From NCBI RefSeq assembly GCF_022921075.1, contig NZ_CP095050.1, forward strand, positions 248,001-312,000: a stretch of DNA of 64,000 bases, given 5' to 3'. Under the pieces are notes generated by a model. The model saw nothing but the letters and a program-made list of their open reading frames with translations, made no database searches and was not told the origin of the DNA. Position numbers and translations under genes: made by a program. The stretch's first letter is position 1, and every line of letters starts with the position of its first letter. This document shows, piece after piece, positions 8,747 to 16,709 of this stretch. Origin of the DNA: Hymenobacter sp. 5317J-9 (lineage in GTDB: Bacteria > Bacteroidota > Bacteroidia > Cytophagales > Hymenobacteraceae).

Positions 8747-9241
8747 TTATTTGCCGTACTTCTCGATGAAGGCTTCCTTCTGGCGCAGGTACTCGGGATT
8801 TGTTTTGGCCTGGTCCCACTTGCGCTTGAAAATGGCAGCGGCTTCCACCTTGTCCGGGTCGGGGTGCGTGGTGCGGGGCAATTCGGCGCGGCCGTGAGCG
8901 CCGCTCTGGCCCTTTTTGTCGTCGGGCACAGGGCCGGCGTACTTCTTGCCGCCTTTGTGGTTGGCGTAGCGCCGGGCCCGCGTAAAGCCCATCTGGATGA
9001 ATTTGCGGGCCATGTCGGCGCCCACAAAATCGTGGGCTTTCAAATACGCCTCAAATAGCGCGTAAATCGTCTCCGACGACTCCCGGGCCGCCGCGGCGTC
9101 TTTGAAGCGCCAGTGGGGCAAAATTTCGCCCTTGTAGGGCTGCACCAGCAGCACGCCCTGCTCGCCCCGGCCCACCCGGTACAGCTCGGGGTGCTGGCGG
9201 AAGTCGACCGTATGGAAATCGAGGGTGTAGTCGAAGGGCAT
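8747..9241 (-). CDS. DUF4385-family protein
   Basis: 164 residues, cytoplasmic. The sequence FDYTLDFHTVDFRQHPELYR, then GEQGVLLVQPYKGEILPHWRF, and MARKFIQMGFTRARRYANHK matches the conserved blocks I know from the DUF4385 family, for which no function is established. The C-terminal third is basic (FKRKWDQAKTNPEYLRQKEAF). The open frame extends upstream to 9358 without homology, so ATG 9241 at the start of the conserved block is taken. It is adjacent to the non-coding candidate origin and is transcribed away from it. The gene downstream starts 133 bp further on; no terminator is visible between them. Confidence 0.82.
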   Translation of the reverse strand: MPFDYTLDFHTVDFRQHPELYRVGRGEQGVLLVQPYKGEILPHWRFKDAAAARESSETIYALFEAYLKAHDFVGADMARKFIQMGFTRARRYANHKGGKKYAGPVPDDKKGQSGAHGRAELPRTTHPDPDKVEAAAIFKRKWDQAKTNPEYLRQKEAFIEKYGK

Positions 9242-9278
9242 AACGAGTAGGGGAGGTGTGCCCGTTTTTACGCAAGCG

Positions 9279-9873
9279 GTGGAAAACCGACGAGGGCAGG
9301 TGGAAAACCCAACACTTGCAAAGCAGGGTTGCGGACCACAACGCTTGAGCCGGACCACAACGCTTGAGCCGCGTTTTCCCCAACCTTAACTTTTTATTAA
9401 ATTTTTTTCTAAAAAACTCTTTTTGTTTCCACTCATTAGGGACGTTGATAAGTGGATAAGCCAAAAGGGTTATCCCCAGCGGGGAAAACGTGGGGGTAAG
9501 ATGCGTCTTTTCCACGCACTATCCACTGGCATTGTGGATAATATTTTATTGTATTACAGGTACTTATACTATTTTTCAACATCAGCACCGGGTTTCCACA
9601 TTTTTCTTATCCCCGCCTAAATGGGCTTGTGGGAAGGGCCGCTGGCTCGGGGAAGTTATCCCCGGTTATCCCCGTGGGAAAACCCCTGTGAGGGGCGGGA
9701 AACGACCAAAAAAACTTGTGCCCGCTTTATCCCCCGCCCAGCCCAATGTTTCCACCAGGTTATCCCCGAAATTTCCCACAACGCCAAAACCGTGTGGAAA
9801 AGCCCGTGGAAAAACGGTGGATTAGTGCCCGAAATGGCCCTCAGTAACTGGAATCAGGCATAAGTTTTCCACG
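9279..9873. other. Candidate chromosomal replication origin (oriC)
   Basis: Non-coding and crowded with DnaA-box-like sequence on both strands. TTATCCACA occurs reversed at 9533-9541; TTTTCCACA reversed at 9793-9801; TTATCCACT reversed at 9451-9459. TTATCCCC followed by A, C or G occurs at 9470, 9607, 9656, 9666, 9727 and 9760. Related TTTTCCAC forms occur at 9279, 9299, 9508, 9805 and 9865. An AT-rich tract at about 9386-9427 (only a handful of G or C in 42 bp) could be the unwinding element, with a second at 9538-9586. A parS core near mnmG 5.3 kb away supports an origin-proximal region. Against it: most genes on the right side run toward this site, so they would be head-on to a rightward fork. 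Confidence 0.6.
9332..9369. repeat. Two exact tandem copies of a 19-bp unit
   Basis: The unit CGGACCACAACGCTTGAGC occupies 9332-9350 and again 9351-9369 without a spacer. It abuts the AT-rich tract of the candidate origin. Confidence 0.9.
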
Positions 9874-10086
9874 AAATGGGCATAACCGAGCCATAAAACG
9901 ACTTAATACAAGCGTCAGCGCGGCCAGCATCCGGCAGGGCAGTTCCTGCGTGCGGAGGTTGAGTCAAATTGGCCGGAAGAAGTGAGCGACGGTCAGAAGC
10001 TAGCCCCTCTCCTGGCGTACCGACGACGGGGATGCCGCTTAAAAGCCAGGATTAGCTGCTGAAGCTTTTCAGCAGAAAGCAACCTA
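9874..10086. other. Gene-free remainder of the origin-side gap
   Basis: No open frame with coding character and no known RNA gene is evident. The sequence loses the DnaA-box-like motifs seen to the left and ends at the terminator of the Ig-like lipoprotein gene. Confidence 0.5.
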
Positions 10087-10123
10087 ACAAAAAGGGCCCA
10101 GACGACTTTTGGCATCTGGGCCC
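10087..10123 (-). terminator. Terminator of the Ig-like lipoprotein operon
   Basis: Stem GGGCCCAGA / TCTGGGCCC with a 12-nt loop; on the minus strand it is followed by TTTTTGTTAGG. It lies 37 bp after the stop codon of the gene at 10160. Confidence 0.75.
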
Positions 10124-10159
10124 GTTGCAGTATGCCGTCTCAACCGCCGGGCGGGCAGC

Positions 10160-11794
10160 TTAAAAGCTAAGTGGCTCCTCGAGGTCGAAGCCGGCGCGCA
10201 CCTGCTGGGGGCGCGGGTGGATGTACACGGGCTCGGCGGGGAGCAGCAGGTTGGGGTCGCCGTCGCGCCAGCGCCCGTCGCCGTCAGCGTCGATGAGTAC
10301 GCGCAGGCGGTAGGTGCCGGGCGCAATGTCGGAAAAGACGTAGCGGCCTTTGGGCGACGCCAGGCTGGCCACTACCTGGTATTTATCGTCGAGCAATTGC
10401 AGCTCAAAATTCTTTGCCTTGGTCGTAATAGGACCCCCCAGACTGGTGGATACGTCCTGCTGGCTGATGCCGAGGCGCAGGGGCTTCAGGCGCAGGTTCT
10501 GGCCGGTGATGGTGGTAATGGCCGTGCTGTCGAGCAGAATGTCGAGGCGGTTCCGGGCCCGGCTGTTGAAGCGCACGGTGAGCTGGCTGCGGTCGGCGCT
10601 GAGGGTGCCGTCGGCGGGCAGGCGCAGGGGGCGGCGGCGCAGGGAGTCTTCCACCAGCGTGCCGAAGGGCTTGTCGGCGGCCACGCGCACGGGCACGGCA
10701 AACTGAAAGCGCACCATGCCTTCGGGAAACACGCTGCGCGGCGAGCCTTCCACCGAATACAGCGGCGGGTTGGCCACCTTGCGGGCCGAAGCCGGCGGCA
10801 CCGGAAACTTCACCGCCAGCGTGTCGCGGCCCACGTTGCCGGTGCTGTCGGTCATGGTGAGGAGGTAGCGCCCGTCGCCCACGGCGGGCGTTTTGTAAAG
10901 AATGAGGCCGCGGCCGCGGTCGGTGAGCTGCGCCGCCTCGGTCACGGCGGCGGCCGAGGCGCTGCCGCCCAACGGCGCCAGTACCGCCGAGCGCAGGCCT
11001 TCGTTGAAGTTCAGGCGCACCTGCGTGGGGCTGGGCGTGCGGGTAGTGAGCAGCGGCGGGCGCCGGTCGGGCCGCGTGAAGCTGAGGGAAAGGGGCTGAC
11101 CGGTGCTGCCGACGATGGTAATGGGCGCGGGCAGGTAGGCTATTTTCTCGCCGTCGTCGTAGCGGCCGTTGTTGTTCTTGTCGCCTACGGCGTAGATTTT
11201 GTACGTCCCGGCCTTCAAAAAGCCCAGGCTGAATTTGCCTTCTTTGTCGGTGAGGGTAGTGTAGTAGGGTCGGCCGCGGCGCACGCCGGCCGTGTCGGCC
11301 TCGCGGTAGAGGCCGATGCTGGCTTCGCCCACGGGCTTCAGCGTGAGCACATCGGTGAGCAGGCCGCTCACCCGCCCAGAATCCAGCACGGCGCCGGTGC
11401 TGAAGTTCAGCACGGCGTTTTTGGCGGGCAGGCCTTCGGTAATGTCCACCACGCCGTCGCGGAAGTTGAAGCTGTAGGTGGTGTTCGGGTCGAGGGGCTT
11501 GTCGAAGAGCAGCGTGATGGAGTTGCGGTCTTCGCGCAGCTTGTAGGAGTTGTCTTCGGGCAGCTGGGGCGTAATGAGCAGGTTTTTGCTCAAGTCCTTG
11601 GTCACGACAGGCTCCGAAAAATTGAGCCGCACAAACTGCTGGCTCACGTTGCGGGCCGCGCTGTCGGGCGAGCTGCTGATGCGGCGCGGGGGCGTGCGGT
11701 CGCGCGGGCCGCCCAGGGGTGGGGCCACGGCGGCGCAGCCATCAAGCAGGGCAACCAGCGCCAGCAAAGCCAGCAGTTCAGCGCGAACGGACAT
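10160..11794 (-). CDS. Lipoprotein with Ig-like (Big_5) domain
   Basis: 544 residues. The start ATG 11794 gives a lipoprotein signal, MSVRAELLALLALVALLDGC, with Cys20 as the likely lipidation site. The mature N-terminus GGPRDRTPPRR leads into a bacterial Ig-like domain (about residues 35-140: FVRLNFSEPVVTKDL, ITLLFDKPLDPNTTYSFNF). A carboxypeptidase-regulatory-like beta-sandwich follows (about 150-260: TDKEGKFSLGFLKAGTYKIYAVGD). The segment NNNGRYDDGEK, and later DADGDGRWRDGD near the C-terminus, look like calcium-binding loops. Probably a periplasm-facing or surface lipoprotein. The frame extends upstream to 12004 without homology. It overlaps the small upstream gene by 17 bp, suggesting translational coupling. 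Confidence 0.85.
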   Translation of the reverse strand: MSVRAELLALLALVALLDGCAAVAPPLGGPRDRTPPRRISSSPDSAARNVSQQFVRLNFSEPVVTKDLSKNLLITPQLPEDNSYKLREDRNSITLLFDKPLDPNTTYSFNFRDGVVDITEGLPAKNAVLNFSTGAVLDSGRVSGLLTDVLTLKPVGEASIGLYREADTAGVRRGRPYYTTLTDKEGKFSLGFLKAGTYKIYAVGDKNNNGRYDDGEKIAYLPAPITIVGSTGQPLSLSFTRPDRRPPLLTTRTPSPTQVRLNFNEGLRSAVLAPLGGSASAAAVTEAAQLTDRGRGLILYKTPAVGDGRYLLTMTDSTGNVGRDTLAVKFPVPPASARKVANPPLYSVEGSPRSVFPEGMVRFQFAVPVRVAADKPFGTLVEDSLRRRPLRLPADGTLSADRSQLTVRFNSRARNRLDILLDSTAITTITGQNLRLKPLRLGISQQDVSTSLGGPITTKAKNFELQLLDDKYQVVASLASPKGRYVFSDIAPGTYRLRVLIDADGDGRWRDGDPNLLLPAEPVYIHPRPQQVRAGFDLEEPLSF

Positions 11795-12053
11795 TATAGA
11801 GAAGCAGCGTGGAAAGCGTAAGAACAACAATGGCCGCCCCGATGCGCCACGCCAGCGGGCGCGTGACCACATTGCTCGGCTCGGTGGTGACGACGGTAAC
11901 CGTGCGGGCGGTATCGACCACAAAGGTCGGCGCTGGCGTTTTGAGCGAGTCGGGCCGCGCCGGCGCAGCGGGCACGGTTTGGGCGCGGGCCGCTGGCAGC
12001 ACACAGGCGGCCAGCACCAGGCCCCTCCCCCACCGCCCCGCCGCGCGCCGCAT
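11778..12053 (-). CDS. Small single-pass membrane protein
   Basis: 91 residues, not a family I recognise. It has a basic N-terminus and a hydrophobic signal segment ending AARAQ (about residue 25), an extracytoplasmic stretch rich in Pro, Thr and Val, and a C-terminal helix AAIVVLTLSTLLLYNV with RSR at the very end, so an N-out, C-in anchor is likely. Its ATG overlaps the methyltransferase stop by one base (TGATG), and its 3' end overlaps the lipoprotein start by 17 bp. This tight arrangement on both sides is the main argument that it is a real gene. Confidence 0.6.
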   Translation of the reverse strand: MRRAAGRWGRGLVLAACVLPAARAQTVPAAPARPDSLKTPAPTFVVDTARTVTVVTTEPSNVVTRPLAWRIGAAIVVLTLSTLLLYNVRSR

Positions 12054-12958
12054 CAGGCCGCCGGGGTGCGCCGCCCGGCCACGTAGAGCAGGCTCGAATA
12101 CTGCCCCTCGTGCTGCTCCGCGTATTGGTTCGATTTGTAGCCGGCCTTCAGCACCGTGAGCAGGCCGCCGGCGCGCTCGGCCTTATACTTCTCGCTAAGC
12201 ATGCTCACGTAGTAGGCGTCGAGGGGCATAGGCAGCGTTTCGCGCACGAACAACTTGTGCTTTTTGAGCAGCTGGGCCATGGTTTTGGGCGCGAAGTGGT
12301 AGAGGTGGCGCGGCACGTCATAGGCGGCCCACAACTCGCGGTAGTGCTGGGCATCGAGGCTTTCCACGTTGGGCACGGCAATGAGTAGCACGCCGTCGGG
12401 CTTCAGCAAAGCCACCAGCTGGGCCAGCGTTTCGTTCAGGGTATGAATATGCTCCAGCACATGCCAGAGCGTAATGGCATCGAAGGTGCCGGGCTGAAAT
12501 TGGGCCAGGCTTTCCTGCCCGATGGGTTGGCCGAGGCGCTGGCTGGCTTCCTCGCGGGCGCGGGCATTGGGCTCCAGGCCGGCCACCTGCCAGCGCGCCG
12601 CCTTGGCCGCGGCCAGGAAGTGCCCCGTGCCGCAACCGTAGTCGAGCAGCTTGCCGCGGCGGGGCGCAAACTTATTCAGCAGCCCCACCTTGCGGCGCAT
12701 GGTGAAGAAGCGGGCCACTTTGTAAGCCTGGTTCACGAGGCCCACGGCGGCGCTGTTGTGCGACACGTAGTCGTCGGATTCGTAGTAGCGGCCGATGTCG
12801 GCCTCCTGCGGCCGCGGATTGGTGAATTGAAACCCGCAGCCCGCGCATTGCACAATGGCGAAGCTTTCGTGGCTCACCGTGCGGTCTTCCACCACCAGCT
12901 TGTTGCGAAACTCGCTTTTGCCGCACACCGGGCAGTTGTCTAAACGTTCGTAGGACAC
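12053..12958 (-). CDS. Class I SAM-dependent methyltransferase with zinc-binding N-terminus
   Basis: About 301 residues. An N-terminal pair of cysteine knuckles (NCPVCGK and CAGCGF about 27 residues later) resembles the zinc ribbon found on O-antigen and small-molecule methyltransferases. A Rossmann fold follows: LDYGCGTGHFLAAA is the SAM-binding motif I and DAITLWHVLEHI the post-motif, with LLKPDGVLLIAVPN as the usual beta-strand 5 region. Start: GTG 12958 lies just before the conserved SYERLDNC; an in-frame TTG at 13006 would add 16 residues. The substrate is unknown. First gene of a tightly packed trio with the small membrane protein and the Ig-like lipoprotein. Confidence 0.82.
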   Translation of the reverse strand: MSYERLDNCPVCGKSEFRNKLVVEDRTVSHESFAIVQCAGCGFQFTNPRPQEADIGRYYESDDYVSHNSAAVGLVNQAYKVARFFTMRRKVGLLNKFAPRRGKLLDYGCGTGHFLAAAKAARWQVAGLEPNARAREEASQRLGQPIGQESLAQFQPGTFDAITLWHVLEHIHTLNETLAQLVALLKPDGVLLIAVPNVESLDAQHYRELWAAYDVPRHLYHFAPKTMAQLLKKHKLFVRETLPMPLDAYYVSMLSEKYKAERAGGLLTVLKAGYKSNQYAEQHEGQYSSLLYVAGRRTPAA

Positions 12959-13075
12959 GGATACTTCTAAATGGCAAAACCGGCCACGGGTGAGGCGGCG
13001 CGGCAACTTTCATAGCCCGGCAAAGTTCGCAAGTTTTTCGTGGGAACGGAACGAGGCGGTTATTGGTGAAAAAAG

Positions 13076-13169
13076 AACGTCATGCTGAGCGCAGCCGAAG
13101 CATCTCCACCGCGTAAGTATTCATTTACTTCAGCGGTAGAGATGCTTCGGCTGCGCTCAGCATGACGTT
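13076..13169. repeat. Inverted repeat, type B arms (31 bp, perfect)
   Basis: Arms 13076-13106 and 13139-13169, beginning AACGTCATGCTGAGCGCAGC. It lies between the mnmG stop and the methyltransferase. Compared with the copy at 1930 the arms differ in several positions, and each difference is matched in the opposite arm. Confidence 0.95.
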
Positions 13170-13180
13170 CAGGAATTGAG

Positions 13181-15049
13181 TTACCGGCCCAAATACACCA
13201 TCAGCACCGACACATCGGCGGGCGAGATGCCGCTAATGCGGGAGGCCTGCCCGATAGTCTCGGGCTGAATCTTGAGGAGCTTTTCGCGGGCCTCGTGCGA
13301 GAGAGCGGGCATGGCGCGGTAGTCGAGCCGGCCTTGAATCACGAAGTTTTCCAGCTCCTGCATGCGCTCGGCCTGTTGCTGCTCCTTCTGCAGGTAGGTT
13401 TCGTACTTGATGTTGATGATGGCCTGCTCCAGCGCCTCGGCGTCGTAAGCGGCCAGGGCTTCATTCAGCGCGGGCAGGGCGCGGCGCAGGTCGGCCAGCT
13501 CCACGTTGGGGCGGCGCAGCAGATTCACGGCACGGGTTTTCTCGTGAATTTCGGCCGAGCCCAGCTCCACCAGCAGCGGGTTGATTTCGGCGGGCTCGAT
13601 GGCGAATTTCTGGAACAGCGCGCCGATTTCGGCGGTCTGGGCTTCCTTCATCCGCACGCGCTCCAGGCGCTCATCGGAGGCCAGGCCCAGGCTATGGCCC
13701 AGGGGCGTGAGGCGCAGGTCGGCGTTGTCCTGACGTAGCAGGATGCGGTGCTCGGCGCGGCTGGTGAACATGCGGTAGGGCTCGTCGGTGCCCTTGTTCA
13801 CGAGGTCGTCGATGAGCACGCCGATGTAGGCTTCGCTCCTTTTGAGGACGAAGGGCGCCTTGCCGTGGACCTTGTTGTGGGCGTTGATGCCGGCCATCAG
13901 GCCCTGGCAGGCGGCCTCCTCGTAGCCCGTAGTGCCGTTAATCTGGCCCGCGAAATAGAGGTTCTGCACGCGCTTGGTTTCGAGCGTGAGCGCCAGCTGC
14001 GTGGGCGGGAAGAAATCGTATTCGATGGCGTAGCCGGGGCGGAACATCTTGGCGTTCTCGAAGCCCGCGATTTCGCGCAGGGCGCGGTACTGCACGTCCT
14101 CGGGCAGCGAGCTCGAAAAGCCGTTCACGTAGCATTCCACGGTGCTCCAGCCTTCGGGCTCCACAAAAATCTGGTGGCGGTCCTTGTCAGCGAAGCGGTT
14201 GATTTTGTCCTCCACGCTGGGGCAGTAGCGCGGACCCAAGCCCTTGATGCGGCCCTGAAACATGGGCGACTTCTCGAAACCTTCGCGCAGGATGTCGTGC
14301 ACCCGCTCGTTGGTGTAGGTGATGTAGCAGGGGCGTTGCTGCGTGAGGCGCGGCGTATCGAGATAGGAGAACTTGCTCGGCACCTCGTCGCCGCCCTGCG
14401 CTTCCATTTTGGAATAGTCGAGGCTGCGGCCGTCCACGCGGGGCGGGGTGCCGGTTTTCATGCGGCCGGCTTCAAAGCCCAGCTCCACCAACTGCTCGGT
14501 GATGCCGCGGCTGCCTTTCTCGGCCGCCCGGCCACCGCCGAAGTTCTTCTCGCCGATGTGGATGAGGCCGTTCAGGAAGGTGCCGTTGGTCAGCACCACC
14601 GACTTGCCCCGGAACTCGATGCCGAGCTGGGTTTTCACGCCCACCACCGCGTCGTTTTCCACCACGAGGCCGGTCACGGCTTCCTGCCAGAAATCCACGT
14701 TGGCGATGCCTTCCAGGGCCAGGCGCCAGGCTTCGGCGAAGCGCATGCGGTCGCTTTGCGCGCGCGGGCTCCACATGGCGGGGCCTTTCGAGCGATTCAG
14801 CATCCGAAACTGAATCATGGTCTGGTCAGTGATGATGCCCGACTGGCCGCCCAGCGCGTCGATTTCGCGGACAATCTGGCCCTTGGCCACGCCGCCCATC
14901 GCGGGGTTGCACGACATCTGGGCGATGGTGTTCATGTTCATCGTCACCAGCAGCACTTTCGAGCCGAGGTTGGCGGCGGCGGCAGCGGCTTCGCAGCCGG
15001 CGTGGCCCGCGCCCACTACAATGACGTCGTATTCGGAGGTTTGAAACAT
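13181..15049 (-). CDS. mnmG: tRNA uridine-5-carboxymethylaminomethyl modification enzyme, FAD subunit
   Basis: MnmG (GidA), the FAD-binding partner of MnmE in modifying uridine 34 of several tRNAs; cytoplasmic. 622 residues, normal for the family. The N-terminal dinucleotide-binding motif is [12 protein letters not shown]; the conserved [20 protein letters not shown] and [19 protein letters not shown] blocks follow; the C-terminal helical domain ends with [21 protein letters not shown] 15049 ([15 protein letters not shown]) is the homology-supported start; the frame extends upstream to 15169 without homology. In many bacteria mnmG is near oriC, and a parS core lies 138 bp upstream of this start. 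Confidence 0.97.
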   Translation of the reverse strand: MFQTSEYDVIVVGAGHAGCEAAAAAANLGSKVLLVTMNMNTIAQMSCNPAMGGVAKGQIVREIDALGGQSGIITDQTMIQFRMLNRSKGPAMWSPRAQSDRMRFAEAWRLALEGIANVDFWQEAVTGLVVENDAVVGVKTQLGIEFRGKSVVLTNGTFLNGLIHIGEKNFGGGRAAEKGSRGITEQLVELGFEAGRMKTGTPPRVDGRSLDYSKMEAQGGDEVPSKFSYLDTPRLTQQRPCYITYTNERVHDILREGFEKSPMFQGRIKGLGPRYCPSVEDKINRFADKDRHQIFVEPEGWSTVECYVNGFSSSLPEDVQYRALREIAGFENAKMFRPGYAIEYDFFPPTQLALTLETKRVQNLYFAGQINGTTGYEEAACQGLMAGINAHNKVHGKAPFVLKRSEAYIGVLIDDLVNKGTDEPYRMFTSRAEHRILLRQDNADLRLTPLGHSLGLASDERLERVRMKEAQTAEIGALFQKFAIEPAEINPLLVELGSAEIHEKTRAVNLLRRPNVELADLRRALPALNEALAAYDAEALEQAIINIKYETYLQKEQQQAERMQELENFVIQGRLDYRAMPALSHEAREKLLKIQPETIGQASRISGISPADVSVLMVYLGR

Positions 15050-15186
15050 AATCGAGAGAAGAACCCCTGCGGGTTCCGGATAAAGCACCGCGCCAACCGG
15101 CGATAAGTAACGTGCAACGCGAAACGGCCCGTCCGGCGTTCCGGCATTGAGGACTACAAAATTACGCAATCAAAAACCCACCGCCG

Positions 15187-15200
15187 GTTTCACGTGAAAC
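15187..15200. promoter_or_regulatory. parS: parS centromere-like site (ParB-binding core)
   Basis: GTTTCACGTGAAAC, a perfect 14-bp palindrome identical to the core of the bacterial parS consensus TGTTTCACGTGAAACA; only the two outermost bases differ (G on each end here). It lies in the non-coding gap between the Ate-like gene and mnmG. ParB spreading from such sites loads condensin and organises origin regions. Neither parA nor parB is in this window. Confidence 0.72.
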
Positions 15201-15276
15201 GAGTTGCGGGTTTCAGGATTTGGATGTAAGCAGCACTGTTGGGGCAACCGAAGGTCAGCGTAATTAAGCCGCGCCC

Positions 15277-16002
15277 CTATACCGTGAGGCCGCCCAATTC
15301 TTCCGGCAGCCAGTCGGCCAGCAACTCGGCTGAATGGGCTGTTACGACGTCCCAGGAAAACGGCAGCCACAGGCCCCGCACGCTGTCGAACACTTCGGTG
15401 GCGGCCGGGCAGGCGAAGAGCTTGTAGTCGAACTTGGGGTAGCCGTGCACCAGGTAGCCGGGGTAATAATAGTCGAGGTGCTGGCGGCGGGCGTGGTCGG
15501 TTTTCAGCAGCAGCAGGTACTTGCCGAGGCTGTGCTTGCGGTAGGCCGGGTCGTAGAAATTGAGGATGCCGGCCAGGGTGCGCTCGCCGCGGTCGAAGAC
15601 GCCGGCGGCAATCAGGCGCTCGCCGTCGCGCAGCTCAATGACCTGGGTATTGAAGACGTTGTGCGCCTCCCCGCCGAGCAGCACGGCTTCGATGGTGGGA
15701 GCGGCGTCGAAGTTGATGGAGGCGCGGTAGCGGGCGTACAACTCTTCGTATTCAGTTGTAATGCGGAATTGGCGAATGGTGGCCGAAAAGCGGGCGTTGC
15801 GGCGCAGCAGCGCCCGTTGCTCCGGCCCCCAACTGATGCGGCCCAGCGCCAGCCGCAACCAGTGCGCCGTGTAGAGGCGGCCCGCAAACGGCACGAAGTG
15901 GCAGGTGAACAGCTCCTGCTGCATCCGATAGTAGCCCTGGGCGAGGTAGAAATCCAGGGCTTCGCCGCGAATGATGGGTAGCTCGGAAGGAAAAGCGGAC
16001 AT
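15277..16002 (-). CDS. Arginyl/leucyl-tRNA-protein transferase-like protein (ATE C-terminal type)
   Basis: 241 residues. The block LNFYDPAYRKHSLGKYLLLL and then LDYYYPGYLVHGYPKFDYK matches the C-terminal acyltransferase domain of the ATE1/Bpt family, which moves an amino acid from charged tRNA to the N-terminus of proteins marked for degradation. The N-terminal half has FYLAQGYYRMQQELFTC, similar to the Cys-containing region of that family, but the full four-cysteine cluster of eukaryotic ATE1 is not visible. ATG 16002 (MSAFPSELPI) is used; the open frame upstream to 16176 has no homology. Located between ybeY and mnmG on the same strand. The exact amino acid transferred cannot be inferred. 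Confidence 0.72.
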   Translation of the reverse strand: MSAFPSELPIIRGEALDFYLAQGYYRMQQELFTCHFVPFAGRLYTAHWLRLALGRISWGPEQRALLRRNARFSATIRQFRITTEYEELYARYRASINFDAAPTIEAVLLGGEAHNVFNTQVIELRDGERLIAAGVFDRGERTLAGILNFYDPAYRKHSLGKYLLLLKTDHARRQHLDYYYPGYLVHGYPKFDYKLFACPAATEVFDSVRGLWLPFSWDVVTAHSAELLADWLPEELGGLTV

Positions 16003-16095
16003 AGAGAGTGCGGGCAGCAGAAACGCAAAAAGGACCAGAACGAGTCTCGGCGGTGAACATTGTCGTTGCACGACACGGTACCGGTCGTTCGACGA

Positions 16096-16119
16096 AGAGA
16101 CGCAAAATATTGCGCCTCT
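16096..16119. repeat. Short inverted repeat of a GTAGAGACGC-like kind
   Basis: AGAGACGCAA (16096-16105) and TTGCGCCTCT (16110-16119) pair with one mismatch. A similar short hairpin is scattered in other genomes; this is the only copy noticed here. Confidence 0.45.
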
Positions 16120-16135
16120 ACCCCACACATGCCAA

Positions 16136-16156
16136 ACGCCCGCTTGTAGCGGGCGT
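16136..16156 (-). terminator. Hairpin after ybeY, possible weak terminator
   Basis: Perfect 9-bp stem ACGCCCGCT / AGCGGGCGT with a 3-nt loop, 40 bp past the ybeY stop. Only a short TTTG tail follows on the minus strand, so termination may be partial. Confidence 0.4.
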
Positions 16157-16195
16157 CGGGTGGTTTCAATCAGCAAACAGCAAACAGCAAAGTGG

Positions 16196-16693
16196 CTAAA
16201 AAGTGCGCAGCGACAGGCAGTCGTCTTCCTTTTTGCGCATGGCTGTCTGGCTCAGCAGGTCTTTGTCGTGGTAGCCGAGCAGGTGCAGCACGCCGTGAAT
16301 CATGACGCGGTGCAATTCGTCGCGGAAACTCACACCTAGGTCATGGGCGTTGTCGCGCACGCGCTCCACGCTGATGAAGATGTCGCCTTCCAAGATGTCG
16401 GCGTCGTCGGAGTTATCGAAGGTGATGACGTCGGTCAGCGTGTCGTGGTCGAGGTACTCGACGTTGAGCTGATGCAGGTAGTCGTCGGAGCAGAAGATGT
16501 ACGTCAGCTGCACGATGCGGTGCTCATGCACAGCCGCCACGCGCTCAATCCAGCCAATGAGCTCCTCGGCGTCGGCGAGCTCGAATTCGGGCACGTCTTC
16601 CACCATGAACTCAATGCCCGGGGCTTCGTGGTGAAGCTCGCCGGGAGGAAAGTTGTCGTGGTGGGGCGGCCCCACCGGCGGGTGACTCATCAT
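16196..16693 (-). CDS. ybeY: Endoribonuclease YbeY (rRNA maturation factor)
   Basis: Single-strand-specific metallo-endoribonuclease acting in 16S rRNA 3' maturation and ribosome quality control. 165 residues. The zinc-binding signature H-x3-H-x5-H is present as HGVLHLLGYHD near residue 135, and LTDVITFDNSDD and GDIFISVERVRDNA are the other conserved strands. An unusual His/Pro-rich N-terminal tail of about 25 residues precedes the fold. Two consecutive ATGs at 16693 and 16690 are possible starts. The upstream ATPase gene ends only 16 bp away, so the two are probably one transcript. Confidence 0.95.
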   Translation of the reverse strand: MMSHPPVGPPHHDNFPPGELHHEAPGIEFMVEDVPEFELADAEELIGWIERVAAVHEHRIVQLTYIFCSDDYLHQLNVEYLDHDTLTDVITFDNSDDADILEGDIFISVERVRDNAHDLGVSFRDELHRVMIHGVLHLLGYHDKDLLSQTAMRKKEDDCLSLRTF

Positions 16694-16709
16694 GCGGCAA
16701 ACGGCAGCT

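Noticed and set aside
8614..9027. Long N-terminal extension of the 8128-8613 gene
   Set aside because: This part is the DUF4385 gene read in another frame and is compositionally repetitive (Thr, Ser, Pro, Arg); the real start is ATG 8613.
13748..15106. 452-residue plus-strand frame opposite mnmG
   Set aside because: Antisense shadow of mnmG with Ala/Gly/His-rich composition and no recognisable domain.
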